Notes: generated by a model from the sequence alone, not told the origin. 54,595 bases of DNA from Akkermansiaceae bacterium (GCA_015062005.1 SUVL01000018.1:1-54595); one strand, 5' to 3'; numbered from the stretch's first letter, positions 16,181 to 25,405 are shown. A program made the numbers and translations.

Positions 16181-17271
16181 AACATGCTGAGCTTCGGGTC
16201 GAGGAAGCGGCCATCCTTGCGGATGAGGGTATCATCGAACCAGATTTCGCCGCCGCCGTACTCGGGACGCTGGATGCAGACGAGGTCCCAGTGGACAGCT
16301 GAGTGGTTGCCGTTGGGGGCTTCGTCATAGGCCTGGCCGGGGGTGAGGTGGAAGGAGCCGGCAATCTTCTCATCGAAGAGGATATCGCGCATGGGGTGGA
16401 GGATATGCGGGTTGAGGCCTAAGGCAAATTCGCCGATGTAGCGGGCTCCTGCATCAGAATCCAGAATCTTGAGGAGGGCATCCTCGTTGCCGTTGCAGTG
16501 GGCTTCCACAATTTTGCCGTTTTCGAAACGGAAGCGCACGCCATCGAAGGGCACGCCGTGGTAGATGCTGGGGGCGTTGTAGGAGATGGTGCCGTTGATG
16601 CTGTCCTTCACCGGCGCGGTGTAGACCTCGCCATCGGGTACGTTGCAATCGCCGCAGCAGGGGATGGCGGGTATACCCTTGATGGAGAAGCTCAGGTCGG
16701 TTCCCGGGCCGGTGATGCGCACTCGGTCGGTCTGTTCCATGAGGGATTTGAGGTGCAGCATACCTTCTTTCATGGCGGCATAGTCTGCCAGGCAGCAGCG
16801 GAAGTAGAAGTCCTCGAATTCCTCGGTGCTCATGCCGGCGGCCTGGGCCATGCTGGGGGTGGGCCAGGCCAGCACCGTCCACTTGCGGCGGTTGCAGGTC
16901 ACATCGCTGGCGGGCTTGAGGTGGCGGCTCACTATCTGCATGCGCTTGCCGGGCACATCAGCGTTTTCAAAGGTATTCGAATCGGCGTAGAAGCAGATGT
17001 GCACCTGCATGTCCTCCGCCCTTTGCAGGCGGTAGCGGCCGTCGAGCTCGTACTGCTCATCGGTGGCGCCGGCGGCGAGTTCCTTGGAAACGGTTGCGTG
17101 GGTGATATCGACATGCGGTATGCCGCCGGCGCGGCGCACGGCGCGGATGAGTTCCACGACCATGGCATCCGGGATGTCCTGCATGCGCAGGTTCACATGC
17201 TCACCGGGCTGCACGCGCACGGAGTAATTGACGACCTGCTCAGCCAGTTGGGTATAACGGGGATCACGCAT
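16171..17271 (-). CDS. M29-family metallo-aminopeptidase, paralogue 1
   Basis: 366 residues from ATG 17271; the frame runs 17 codons further up, but that extension is only translated tandem repeat. Thermophilic aminopeptidase (AmpS/AmpT, M29) family: IVEAHCNGNEDALLKIL, YIGEFALGLNP, GSFHLTPGQAYDE and AVHWDLV hold the Glu, Glu, His, Tyr, His and Asp residues expected to bind two metal ions. These are cytoplasmic enzymes that trim N-terminal residues from peptides. A close paralogue, clearly similar along its whole length, lies at 17835-18947. The final residues MFND come from the intergenic repeat. Confidence 0.9.
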   Translation of the reverse strand: MRDPRYTQLAEQVVNYSVRVQPGEHVNLRMQDIPDAMVVELIRAVRRAGGIPHVDITHATVSKELAAGATDEQYELDGRYRLQRAEDMQVHICFYADSNTFENADVPGKRMQIVSRHLKPASDVTCNRRKWTVLAWPTPSMAQAAGMSTEEFEDFYFRCCLADYAAMKEGMLHLKSLMEQTDRVRITGPGTDLSFSIKGIPAIPCCGDCNVPDGEVYTAPVKDSINGTISYNAPSIYHGVPFDGVRFRFENGKIVEAHCNGNEDALLKILDSDAGARYIGEFALGLNPHILHPMRDILFDEKIAGSFHLTPGQAYDEAPNGNHSAVHWDLVCIQRPEYGGGEIWFDDTLIRKDGRFLDPKLSMFND

Positions 17272-17298
17272 AGTGAATAGTGAATAGTGAATAGTGAA
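17271..17298. repeat. Four exact TAGTGAA repeats
   Basis: Four consecutive heptamers TAGTGAA directly before the aminopeptidase start codon. A further palindromic stretch to 17392 (GCTTGT facing ACAAGC around GGCGTAGGCGAAGCC) fills the gap to the next gene. No coding sequence is seen there. Confidence 0.85.
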
Positions 17299-17397
17299 TA
17301 ACCTGGCACGGCGGCTTGTCACGGCGTAGGCGAAGCCGAAGACGGAAACAAGCGAGCGCCTGGGAGACGCGAAGCCGGCTGAATAGTGGCGGGATGG

Positions 17398-17802
17398 TTA
17401 TTTTTGGGGGCGATGGTTTTTCTCTTGCTGGATACGCTTTTTTGCAGTGATGGCAGAGGCGGTCATGATGGCGGTGAGTTGTTGGGCTTCATCGAGCAGG
17501 TTGCAGAGTTTACTCTCCGGCAAGATTCCGGCCTCAATGATGTATTCAATCCACAGGCAACTTTCGTCGGCTTCCTCCTGGCATATTTTGATTTTGTGAA
17601 AGAAGTCCGGGCCGCTTTTGGCCAGGCAGGCAGCCCGGTAGTTTGCCGCTACGGATGTTGCACAGCGGAGCAGTTGCTTTCCCAGTACTTCTGATAGCGT
17701 TGTATGAGGAAGTGTTTTCCACATACGGATGACCCGAAGACCGAATTCCTTGGTGCGTTGGCGCAGGTTTTCGTGTTGCTCTCTGTTGTATGCCGCCGAC
17801 AT
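17398..17802 (-). CDS. Four-helix-bundle (S23/IVS-type) protein
   Basis: 134 residues from ATG 17802. A GTG 11 codons upstream (17835) is possible, but its codons are repeat sequence. The protein is entirely helical, with family hallmarks VIRMWKTLPHT, LLRCATSVAANYRAACLAKS and DFFHKIKICQEEADESCLWI. Such proteins were first seen in insertions within 23S rRNA and are also common as free-standing genes; their function is unknown. It sits between two M29 aminopeptidase genes on the same strand, which is unusual for a cargo-like gene and may reflect insertion. Confidence 0.82.
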   Translation of the reverse strand: MSAAYNREQHENLRQRTKEFGLRVIRMWKTLPHTTLSEVLGKQLLRCATSVAANYRAACLAKSGPDFFHKIKICQEEADESCLWIEYIIEAGILPESKLCNLLDEAQQLTAIMTASAITAKKRIQQEKNHRPQK

Positions 17803-17810
17803 ATATAGAC

Positions 17811-17844
17811 TACTATTCACTTTTTCATTATTCACTATTCACTC
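17811..17844. repeat. Degenerate ATTCACT tandem repeat
   Basis: ATTCACT-type units between the four-helix-bundle gene and the second aminopeptidase gene. The stop codon of the latter (17835-17837) lies inside. Confidence 0.8.
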
Positions 17845-18947
17845 ATTTTCGGATTAAGAATATCAAGTTCTGAATCCGTAAAGATTCCGTCTTTGCGGAT
17901 GAGCTCGTCATCAAACCAGATTTCGCCGCCGCCGTAGTCCGCGCGCTGGATGCAGACCATGTCCCAGTGTACCTGGGAGCGGTTGCCGTTGTCGCAGTTT
18001 TCGTAAGCCTGGCCGGGGGTGAAGTGGAAGGAGCCGCCAATCTTCTCATCGAAGAGGATATCGCGCATGGGCTGCAGAATGAAGGGGTTCACCCCCAGGG
18101 CAAATTCGCCGATGTAGCGGGAGCCGTCGTCCGTGTCCAGAATCTTGTTGAGGGCATCCTCATTGCCGTTGCAGTGGGCTTCCACAATCTTGCCGTCCTT
18201 GAAGGTGAGGCGGATACCATCGAAGGGGATGCCCTGGAAGAGGGTGGGGGCGGTGTAGTGGATGGTGCCGTTCACGCTGTCCTTGATGGGAGCGGTGAAG
18301 ACCTCGCCGTCCGGTATGTTCATTTCGCCGGCGCAGGGGATGGCGGGCATGCCCTTGATGGAAAAGCTGAGGTCGGTGCCGGGTCCGATGATGCGGACGC
18401 GGTCGGTGCGCATCATGCGCTCGGCCAGCTTGTCCATGGCGATGCGGAGCTGGTCGTAGTCTGCCAGGCAGCAGCGGAAGTAGAAGTCCTCGAAGGCTTC
18501 AGTGCTCATGCCGGCACCCTGGGCCATGCTGGGGGTCGGCCAGCGGAGCACGCACCACTTGGTCTTGCAGACGCGGTGGTTGTGCACCGGGCGCATATGC
18601 TTCTGGGCCAGGGCCATTTTCTCGGCAGGCACGGAGGAATTTTCGAAGCTGTTGTTGCCGCCGCGGATGGCGATGTAGGCATCCATGCCCTGCATTTCTG
18701 CCAGTTCAAAACCGGCGATGGCGGCATATTGCTCATCGGTGGCGCCGGCGAACATTTCGCGGGTCACGCGGGAGTGGCGCAGGTTGATGTGCGGGTGGCC
18801 GCCGGCAGCGCGCACGGCGCGGATGAGTTCGATGGCGATTTCATCCGGGGCGTCGATGATTTCGAGCAGGACGTGTTCTCCCGGCTGAACGCGGCAGGAG
18901 TGGCGGATGAGGTTCTGAGCAAGCTGAGTGGTGCGGGGATCGGTCAT
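17835..18947 (-). CDS. M29-family metallo-aminopeptidase, paralogue 2
   Basis: 370 residues. Same family and metal-binding segments as paralogue 1: IVEAHCNGNEDALNKIL, YIGEFALGVNP, GSFHFTPGQAYEN and QVHWDMVCI. More than half of the positions look identical to the 16171-17271 product, so the pair arose by duplication. The last residues KMSE and the stop come from the downstream repeat block. The start is preceded by another repeat block rather than by a ribosome-binding site. Confidence 0.9.
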   Translation of the reverse strand: MTDPRTTQLAQNLIRHSCRVQPGEHVLLEIIDAPDEIAIELIRAVRAAGGHPHINLRHSRVTREMFAGATDEQYAAIAGFELAEMQGMDAYIAIRGGNNSFENSSVPAEKMALAQKHMRPVHNHRVCKTKWCVLRWPTPSMAQGAGMSTEAFEDFYFRCCLADYDQLRIAMDKLAERMMRTDRVRIIGPGTDLSFSIKGMPAIPCAGEMNIPDGEVFTAPIKDSVNGTIHYTAPTLFQGIPFDGIRLTFKDGKIVEAHCNGNEDALNKILDTDDGSRYIGEFALGVNPFILQPMRDILFDEKIGGSFHFTPGQAYENCDNGNRSQVHWDMVCIQRADYGGGEIWFDDELIRKDGIFTDSELDILNPKMSE

Positions 18948-18949
18948 GG

Positions 18950-19030
18950 GGAGTGATTAATGATTAGTGATTAATGAAGGAGTGAATAGTGAAGGAGTGA
19001 ATAGTGAGGTGAAAATTAATCACTAATCAC
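18950..19030. repeat. Composite tandem repeat between aroB and an aminopeptidase gene
   Basis: About 80 bases made of GTGATTAATGATTA and GGAGTGAATAGTGA units. The left part precedes the aminopeptidase start; the right part encodes the last residues and stop of aroB (19016-19018). Confidence 0.85.
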
Positions 19031-20119
19031 TGTAAGTGCTTCTGCGAGGTCGGTTCTGGTGATTTCTTTGCTGAGAATGGGGTGGCCGAGTTGCTTGAGC
19101 AGGACGAAGCGGATGGAGCCGTTCTGGAATTTCTTGTCGCTGGCGGTGAGGGCCAGGGCACGGTCGATATCCACCCCGGCGGGCAGGGTGAGGGGGAGCT
19201 CCAGCGCGCGGAGGGTTTCCAGCAGGTCGCGCTCCTCGGTGGCGCTGAGTCCGGCATGACGCCGGGAGAGGAAGAGGGCAGCGCGCAGGCCCAGGCTCAC
19301 GGCTTCGCCATGCAGCATTTCGCCATAGGGCAGGGCGGCTTCGATGCCGTGGCCAATGGTGTGGCCCAGGTTCAGGAACGCGCGGATGCCGAGGGTTTCT
19401 TTCTCGTCTTCTTCCACGATGCGGGCTTTGATGGCGATGTTGGCGGCGATGATATCGGGCAGGCGGTCGATGGTGGACAGGGTGAATCCGAGGTCGATTT
19501 CATCTGCCAGTTCGCGCAGGGTATGGAGCATGCCGGGCTTGCGGATGGCGGCGTGCTTGACCATTTCTGCCATGCCTTCACGGATGAGCCGCGGGGAGAG
19601 TGTGGTGAGGGTGGTGGGGTCAATGAGCACCAGCCGCGGCTGGTGAAAGGCGCCGATGAGGTTCTTGCCGGAGGTGATATCGACGGCGGTTTTGCCGCCC
19701 ACGGAGCTGTCTACCTGCGCCATGACGCTGGTGGGTATCTGCACGAAGGGGATGCCGCGGTAGTAGATGCTGGCCAGGAAACCGGCCATGTCGCCCACGA
19801 CACCGCCGCCCAGGGCTACCACGAAGCTGGTGCGGTCGTGCCCGGCCTGCACCATTTCATTGGCCAGCGCCTCGATGGTGCCGAGGTTTTTACTGGCCTC
19901 GCCAGCAGTGAAGGAATGCAGGCTGGTGGTGTAGCCGCTCTGTTCGAGGCTGGTGCGCACGCGCCCGGCATAGAGCGGGCCAACGTTGGAATCGGTGATG
20001 ATGGCGGCTTTGCCTTCCAGCCGCACGCGGCTGCAGAGGAACCCGATGGATTCCAGCGCTCCGTTTTCGACATGCACTTCGTACGATTGGGGCCCCAGGG
20101 CCAGGGATACATTTGCCAT
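19016..20119 (-). CDS. aroB: 3-dehydroquinate synthase
   Basis: 367 residues from ATG 20119, normal family length. The enzyme converts DAHP to 3-dehydroquinate in the shikimate pathway and uses NAD and a divalent metal. Motifs: nucleotide-binding GGGVVGDMAGFLAS, then PTSVMAQVDSSVGGKTAVD, KNLIGAFHQP, and metal ligands in GMAEMVKH (Glu), NLGHTIGHGIE (His) and LHGEAVSLG (His). The frame extends far upstream of 20119, but that part overlaps nuoN and the terminator and is not coding. It is the first gene of the minus-strand cluster; its promoter lies directly in front. The C-terminal residues VISD are encoded by repeat sequence. Confidence 0.96.
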   Translation of the reverse strand: MANVSLALGPQSYEVHVENGALESIGFLCSRVRLEGKAAIITDSNVGPLYAGRVRTSLEQSGYTTSLHSFTAGEASKNLGTIEALANEMVQAGHDRTSFVVALGGGVVGDMAGFLASIYYRGIPFVQIPTSVMAQVDSSVGGKTAVDITSGKNLIGAFHQPRLVLIDPTTLTTLSPRLIREGMAEMVKHAAIRKPGMLHTLRELADEIDLGFTLSTIDRLPDIIAANIAIKARIVEEDEKETLGIRAFLNLGHTIGHGIEAALPYGEMLHGEAVSLGLRAALFLSRRHAGLSATEERDLLETLRALELPLTLPAGVDIDRALALTASDKKFQNGSIRFVLLKQLGHPILSKEITRTDLAEALTVISD

Positions 20120-20125
20120 GGCTTC

Positions 20126-20153
20126 ATTATATCGCAGACGCCAGCGGATGCAA
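20126..20153 (-). promoter_or_regulatory. aroB promoter, leaderless type
   Basis: On the minus strand TTGCAT (20153-20148), a 16-bp spacer, TATAAT (20131-20126), then 6 bases to the aroB ATG. Confidence 0.6.
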
Positions 20154-20186
20154 GGAGATAACGTGTTCACCCGGTGCAAACAAAAT

Positions 20187-20212
20187 CCCCCGCAGGCTCC
20201 GGCCTGCGGGGG
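20187..20212 (-). terminator. Terminator of the nuo operon
   Basis: Stem of 11 bp (CCCCCGCAGGC with GCCTGCGGGGG) and a 4-base loop. On the minus strand it is followed by ATTTTGTTT. It lies 33 bases after the nuoN stop and before the aroB promoter. Confidence 0.88.
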
Positions 20213-20244
20213 GATTGAAGAGGATGATGTTCTTTTTACCAGGC

Positions 20245-21693
20245 TCAGGCCAGGAGCAGGAGCGGCATGGTGCCCAGGTAGATGAGGGCAATCACGCAGA
20301 TGCTCAGCACGACTCCGGTGCACACCGGCACCTGCAGGGGCTGATCGCCAGGCTGCGGCTTCTCCCAGTACATGGAGCGGATAATCTTGAAGTAGTAGTA
20401 GAAACCGGTGGCGGCGGTCACCACCATGATGGGCAGCAGCCACCAGATGCAGCACCAGCTTTCCATGGCGGTGATGATGGCCACGAAGGAGTACATCTTG
20501 ACCAGGAAGCCCAGGGTCAGCGGCACACCTGCCAGCGAGGCAAAGCACACGGTGATGAGGAAGGCGGTGCGGGGATTGGTCTTGCCCAGGCCGCGGAAGG
20601 CGGCAATCTCCTCGCTGCCGCGCTGGGTGCGCACCATGGCCACGGCGTAGAAGGCGGCGATGGTGGCCAGGGCATAGGCCAGCAGGTACTTGGTGACCAT
20701 GAAGACCACCGGACCGTTCAGGGCAATGAAGAAGACCAGGATGAAACCAGCCTGACCGATGGAGGAGTAGCCCAGGAGGCGCTTCACATTGGTCTGGCGC
20801 ATGGCACCCAGGTTGCCGATGAGCAGGGTGGCTGCCGCCACCAGCGCAAAGCACCACACCAGGAGCTGGCCTACCATGCTGCCCGGCACCACGAAGGGAG
20901 CAAAGGGCAGGGCCAGGCTGCAGAGTACCACAAAGCCGGCGGTCTTGGAAGCCACTGCCAGGAAGGCGGTGGTGGGTGTGGGCGCACCCTGGTATACATC
21001 GGGAATCCACACGTGCATGGGAGCGGCGCCAATCTTGAAGAAGGCACCGGCAAACAGCAGAGCGGTGGCCAGCAGGAAGCCTACAGCCAGGCTCGGGCTG
21101 CCTGCCACGCCACCCTTCATGGCGGCGATGACGACATCAGACCCCAGGTTGAAGGAGCCCACCATGCCAAAGTACCAGGCGGTGCCGTATACCAGCACGC
21201 CAGTGCTCATGGCGCCCAGCACCAGATACTTGATGCCTGCTTCGATGGAACCCTGGTTGCGGCGGAAATAGCCGGCCAGCACGTAGGAGGTGAGGGTGAT
21301 GACCTCCAGGCTCACGAAGAGCATGACGAGGTCGCGTGCCTGGGTGAGGCAGAGGATGCCGGCGCAGGCTACCAGCGGGAGGGCATAGAACTCGCCCGTG
21401 CCTTCCTCATTGCCGGAGCCGGCAATGGATTCGCAGCAGATTTTCGTGTAGTCGAATGCCAGCAGGATGGAAAGCCCTGTGGCAATGGCGGCGATGAAGC
21501 CGAAGATGTCGGTCTGCTCGCCAGTAGCCAGGAAGTAGGCTGCCACAAAGGTGCCCATGGCTCCGGTGAAGGCGTAGATGCGCTTCGGGAGCCGGGGCAG
21601 CAGGGCATCGGCCAGGATGAGCAGGGCTGCCAGCCCCACCAGGGCAAAGGCCGGGGTGAACTGACACCAGGTGTAGGTTGATACGATATTCAT
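20245..21693 (-). CDS. nuoN: NADH-quinone oxidoreductase subunit N
   Basis: 482 residues with about 14 membrane helices, an antiporter-like proton-pumping subunit of complex I. Family segments: LVMLFVSLEVITLTSYVLAG, GAAPMHVWIPDVYQGAPTP, RLLGYSSIGQAGFI and AGVPLTLGFLVKMYSF. The conserved Glu in the first and the Lys residues of discontinuous helices are in expected places. Last gene of the complex I operon; a strong terminator follows. Confidence 0.95.
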   Translation of the reverse strand: MNIVSTYTWCQFTPAFALVGLAALLILADALLPRLPKRIYAFTGAMGTFVAAYFLATGEQTDIFGFIAAIATGLSILLAFDYTKICCESIAGSGNEEGTGEFYALPLVACAGILCLTQARDLVMLFVSLEVITLTSYVLAGYFRRNQGSIEAGIKYLVLGAMSTGVLVYGTAWYFGMVGSFNLGSDVVIAAMKGGVAGSPSLAVGFLLATALLFAGAFFKIGAAPMHVWIPDVYQGAPTPTTAFLAVASKTAGFVVLCSLALPFAPFVVPGSMVGQLLVWCFALVAAATLLIGNLGAMRQTNVKRLLGYSSIGQAGFILVFFIALNGPVVFMVTKYLLAYALATIAAFYAVAMVRTQRGSEEIAAFRGLGKTNPRTAFLITVCFASLAGVPLTLGFLVKMYSFVAIITAMESWCCIWWLLPIMVVTAATGFYYYFKIIRSMYWEKPQPGDQPLQVPVCTGVVLSICVIALIYLGTMPLLLLA

Positions 21694-21723
21694 TTGTTGC
21701 TCAATGTTGGGGTGTTCAGTTGA

Positions 21724-23199
21724 TTACAGGCAGGTGGGGGGCACAATGCCGAAGAGGACGATGAAGGCGGCCAGGAAGCAGGCTGCCACGATGTCGAGGG
21801 TGGTGAGCCTGGTGGCGCGCTCGGAAGCGGCCCCCACCGGACCCTCGAAGATGTTGCGGAAGGCGCGCAGCATGTAGATGGCGCTGATGACCAGGCCCCA
21901 CAGCGCGCCGATGAGGGTGAGCTGCACCGGACCAAGGCCGCCGAAGAAGTTGGCCACCGTGCCCAGGCAGCAGTCTGCGCAGGCCGGAGCCGGGGTCCAG
22001 CCGGCAAAGCAGGAGACGAAGATGGTGAACTCACCTACGAAGTTGGCCAGCAGGGGCAGCCCCACTGAGGCCATGCCTGCCAGCCCGAAGAGGAAGCCGA
22101 GAGCCGGCAGCTTGCTGCCCAGGCCGCCCATGCAGTCGAGCTCCAGCGTGCGGGTCTGGGCTTCAATCTGGCCGGTGAGCAGGAAGAGCAGGGCAATGGT
22201 GAGACCATGTGCCAGCATGAGCATGGCGGCACCCTGCACAGCCAGCTGGTTGTTGCCGGCGCTGGCGATGAAGGCTGCAAAGGCCAGGAAGATGTAGCCC
22301 ATGTGCATCACGGAGGAGTTACCGAGCATGTCGTCCAGGCGGGTCTGGGAGATGGTGACATAGCCCACCCAGAGCACGTTGCCCAGCAGCATGACCAGCA
22401 GCCAGTTGTTCCAGCAACCGAAGAGTTCCTGGCACTTCGGCCCCAGGGCCAGGGCCAGGGTGAACAGGCCGTACAGACCGAACTTCTTGAGCACACCCGC
22501 ATGCAGCATGGCAATGGGGGTGGGGGCGCTGGCGTAAGCCGGGGCTGCCCAGGTGTGGAATGGGAACAGGGACACCAGCGTGCCGAACCCTACCAGCAGC
22601 AGGGCGCCGATGAGGCAGGTGGAGGCAGGCATGATGCCGGCTTTCACCGAGGCTGCAATGCCGCTGAAGCTCCAGGCGTGCATCTCCGAGCAGAGAAGGA
22701 GCAGACCAGCCAGCAGCACCATGGAGGCGATGCCCAGGTAGATGGTGGCCGTCCACGCGGTGTTGCGGCGGTCGCCGCGGCCGTAGCAGCCAATCATGAT
22801 GAAGGTCGGGATGAGGGCCAGTTCGTGGAAACCGTAGAAGGCGATGATGTTGTCGGACATGAAGGCACCGATGGCACCGGTGCTGATGAGCAGGGCAGAG
22901 ATGGCCCAGCTGCGCTCAGCATTGGCATCGGGGGCTTTCATGCCTACCACCGCGGCAAAGGTGACCAGGATGGACAGCAGCACCATGATGCGGCTGAGCG
23001 GAAGTTCCAGCGTGAGCTGAACCGGCGTGCCGCAGAAGGTGGACAGGCACTCACCGCATTCTGCCGGAGCCAGCACGGCGTAGGCTCCCAGAATGAGTGA
23101 AATGGCTGCGCTGATAAGGGCTGTCAGACGGCCCGGTGTCTTGAGCAGACCAATGCAGGCTGCTGCAATCACAGGTACAAGTATAAGCCAGATAAGCAT
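21724..23199 (-). CDS. nuoM: NADH-quinone oxidoreductase subunit M
   Basis: 491 residues, a membrane proton-pumping subunit. Recognisable segments: AFYGFHELALIPTFIMIG, VSLFPFHTWAAPAYASAPTP, AGVLKKFGLYGL, and ASVGLPLLANFVGEFTIF near the end. It lies between nuoL and nuoN with spacers of about 15 and 30 bases, as in a standard nuo operon. No Shine-Dalgarno sequence is visible before the start. Confidence 0.95.
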   Translation of the reverse strand: MLIWLILVPVIAAACIGLLKTPGRLTALISAAISLILGAYAVLAPAECGECLSTFCGTPVQLTLELPLSRIMVLLSILVTFAAVVGMKAPDANAERSWAISALLISTGAIGAFMSDNIIAFYGFHELALIPTFIMIGCYGRGDRRNTAWTATIYLGIASMVLLAGLLLLCSEMHAWSFSGIAASVKAGIMPASTCLIGALLLVGFGTLVSLFPFHTWAAPAYASAPTPIAMLHAGVLKKFGLYGLFTLALALGPKCQELFGCWNNWLLVMLLGNVLWVGYVTISQTRLDDMLGNSSVMHMGYIFLAFAAFIASAGNNQLAVQGAAMLMLAHGLTIALLFLLTGQIEAQTRTLELDCMGGLGSKLPALGFLFGLAGMASVGLPLLANFVGEFTIFVSCFAGWTPAPACADCCLGTVANFFGGLGPVQLTLIGALWGLVISAIYMLRAFRNIFEGPVGAASERATRLTTLDIVAACFLAAFIVLFGIVPPTCL

Positions 23200-23214
23200 G
23201 GTTGTGAAAAGCGT

Positions 23215-25062
23215 TTAGAATTGGTATGCAAGGAGGAGAACAAGGATGACCAGGCCAATGCCGGTGATCAGCGTGTAGGCACGCAGGGAACCGCACTGGA
23301 TCCAGCTGCAGAGGTAGCCGATGCGGACGGTAAGCCACACCAGCCCCTGGCAGATGAGCCCGCGGATGGCGAAGCAGTCCAGGAATTCAATGACGTGGGC
23401 AAACCCTTGCTGGAGGCCGCCGATGAGCACCTTGTCGTACAGGGCATCGATGTAGAGGCGGTTGCGGAGAGCCTTGGAGATGAAGTTGCCGGCCAGCGGG
23501 TCCTTGGTGCGGCTGCCGAGGCCGTAGATGGCCAGAGCCAGCAGGATACCCACTGCCAGGGAACCCATGCTTGCGTAGAAGGGCAGCCCCAGCTCAAAAC
23601 CGTGGGCATGGAAACCGTTGAAGGGCACCAGGTCATTGGCGAGGAAACCATAGCCGGAGATGATGGCCATGACGGCCAGCACCAGCAGCGGCAGCACCAT
23701 AGTGAAGCCTGCTTCCTTGGCGTGCTCGGCTCCGTGGTCACGGGCCGGGCCCATGAAGGCTACGATGCAGAGGCGCAGCATGTAGAAGGTGGTGAGGGCG
23801 GCCACTCCGGCGCCAATCCAGAAGAAGGTGGGGTTCTTGGCCAGGGCGGCATCCAGGATGGCTTCCTTGGAGAAGAAACCGGAGAAGCCGGGGATGGCGA
23901 TGAGGGCGCAGGTGCCCATCATAAAGCAGAGCACGGTGAGGGGCATGCGCTTGCGCAGGCCGCCCATCTTCCAGATGTCCTGCTCGTGGTGGCAGCACAC
24001 GATGATGGCGCCGGCTCCCAGGAAGAGCAGGGCCTTGAACCAGGCGTGTGTGTAAAGATGGAACATGGCGGCTTCACCGGCCAGCAGACCTACGGCCATG
24101 ACCATGTAGCCCAGCTGGGAAAGGGTGGAGTAGGCCAGGATGCGCTTGATGTCGTCCTGCTGCACGGCCATGATGGCGGCAAGCACGGCGGTGATGGCAC
24201 CTACCCAGGAAATGATGCAGCAGGCGGTTTCAGTGAAGGCCTCAGCACCCATGCTCACCTGAAGGCGCACCAGCATGTACACACCGGCGGCCACCATGGT
24301 GGCGGCGTGGATGAGCGCGGATACCGGCGTGGGACCCTCCATGGCGTCCGGCAGCCACACATGCAGCGGGAACTGGGCGGATTTACCCACGGCGCCGCAG
24401 AAGAGGCACACGATGGTGACGGTGAGCACAGCCGGGGTGATACCGGCGGCCTTGCCTGCCATGTCCGCAAAGTTCATGGTACCGAAGAGCCCCAGGGTGA
24501 GCAGGATACCCAGCAGGAAGCCGAAGTCGCCCACGCGGTTGGTGATGAAGGCCTTCTTGGCGGCGTCTGCCGCGCTGGACTTGTCGAACCAGTGGCCGAT
24601 GAGCAGGTAGGAGGAGAAGCCCACCATTTCCCAGCCGATGAAGGTCATGGCCAGGTTATCAGCCAGAACGATGGTGCTCATGCTGAACATGAAGATGCTC
24701 AGCCCCGCATAGTAGCGGCTCAGGTTGGAGGAGTCACCCTTCATGTAGCCGATGGAGAAGAAATGCACCAGCAGACCAATGCCGGTGACCACCAGCATCA
24801 TGCGCATGGCCAGGGCATCCATGGTCAGCCCGAGGTGCAGGCTCAGCTCGCCGCTGTAGGTGCTCATCCAGGTGTAGATATCCGGGGTGCCGGTCTGCAG
24901 GCCCGTGAGGTAGGCGATGCAGAGCGCGAAGGTGCCGGCTGCTGAGAGCAGCGAAAGCGTGGCGGCCATGCGGGGACTCTTGCTGAAGCATACCCAGTCA
25001 ATGGCGGCGACCACCAGGGGCAGCAGCAGGAACAACCAGGGGAGATTATGAATCATATTCAT
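23215..25062 (-). CDS. nuoL: NADH-quinone oxidoreductase subunit L
   Basis: 615 residues, the largest membrane subunit of complex I. Motifs: TFIGWEMVGFSSYLLIG, PLHVWLPDAMEGPTPVSAL, IHAATMVAAGVYML, RILAYSTLSQLGYM and IPGFSGFFSKEAIL. The long C-terminal part after about residue 500 corresponds to the lateral helix that braces the proton-pumping arm. Confidence 0.96.
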   Translation of the reverse strand: MNMIHNLPWLFLLLPLVVAAIDWVCFSKSPRMAATLSLLSAAGTFALCIAYLTGLQTGTPDIYTWMSTYSGELSLHLGLTMDALAMRMMLVVTGIGLLVHFFSIGYMKGDSSNLSRYYAGLSIFMFSMSTIVLADNLAMTFIGWEMVGFSSYLLIGHWFDKSSAADAAKKAFITNRVGDFGFLLGILLTLGLFGTMNFADMAGKAAGITPAVLTVTIVCLFCGAVGKSAQFPLHVWLPDAMEGPTPVSALIHAATMVAAGVYMLVRLQVSMGAEAFTETACCIISWVGAITAVLAAIMAVQQDDIKRILAYSTLSQLGYMVMAVGLLAGEAAMFHLYTHAWFKALLFLGAGAIIVCCHHEQDIWKMGGLRKRMPLTVLCFMMGTCALIAIPGFSGFFSKEAILDAALAKNPTFFWIGAGVAALTTFYMLRLCIVAFMGPARDHGAEHAKEAGFTMVLPLLVLAVMAIISGYGFLANDLVPFNGFHAHGFELGLPFYASMGSLAVGILLALAIYGLGSRTKDPLAGNFISKALRNRLYIDALYDKVLIGGLQQGFAHVIEFLDCFAIRGLICQGLVWLTVRIGYLCSWIQCGSLRAYTLITGIGLVILVLLLAYQF

Positions 25063-25071
25063 GCTGGTGAT

Positions 25072-25389
25072 TTAGTCTTTGAGTGAGTTGAGGGCCGAGC
25101 TTTCCACCGTGCGACGCGCACGGAACATGGCGACGATAAGGGCAAGGCCGATGGCAACTTCAGCCGCGGCAATGCCGGTGATGAACAGGGAGAGCACCTG
25201 GGCATCGTACACCGGGACACCGGCGGTGCCCTGCGCGCGGGAGAATGCCACCAGCGCCACGTTGGATGCAGTGAGCATCATCTCCAGGCACATGAACACC
25301 ACGATGATGTTCTTGCGGATGAGCACCCCGGCCAGACCGATGGAGAACAGGATGCCTGACAGAATCAGGTAATGTGCTAACGGAATCAT
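25072..25389 (-). CDS. nuoK: NADH-quinone oxidoreductase subunit K
   Basis: 105 residues with three membrane helices. The conserved IVVFMCLEMMLTASNVALVA holds the Glu essential for proton transfer, and GIAAAEVAIGLALIVAMFR holds the second. Length is normal for the family. Confidence 0.95.
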   Translation of the reverse strand: MIPLAHYLILSGILFSIGLAGVLIRKNIIVVFMCLEMMLTASNVALVAFSRAQGTAGVPVYDAQVLSLFITGIAAAEVAIGLALIVAMFRARRTVESSALNSLKD

Positions 25390-25405
25390 GGTTCAGGAAA
25401 ATGGG

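Noticed and set aside
20120..21010. Upstream extension of the aroB frame by 297 codons
   Set aside because: It runs across the nuo terminator and into nuoN in another frame; the aroB promoter and a normal-length enzyme start at 20119.
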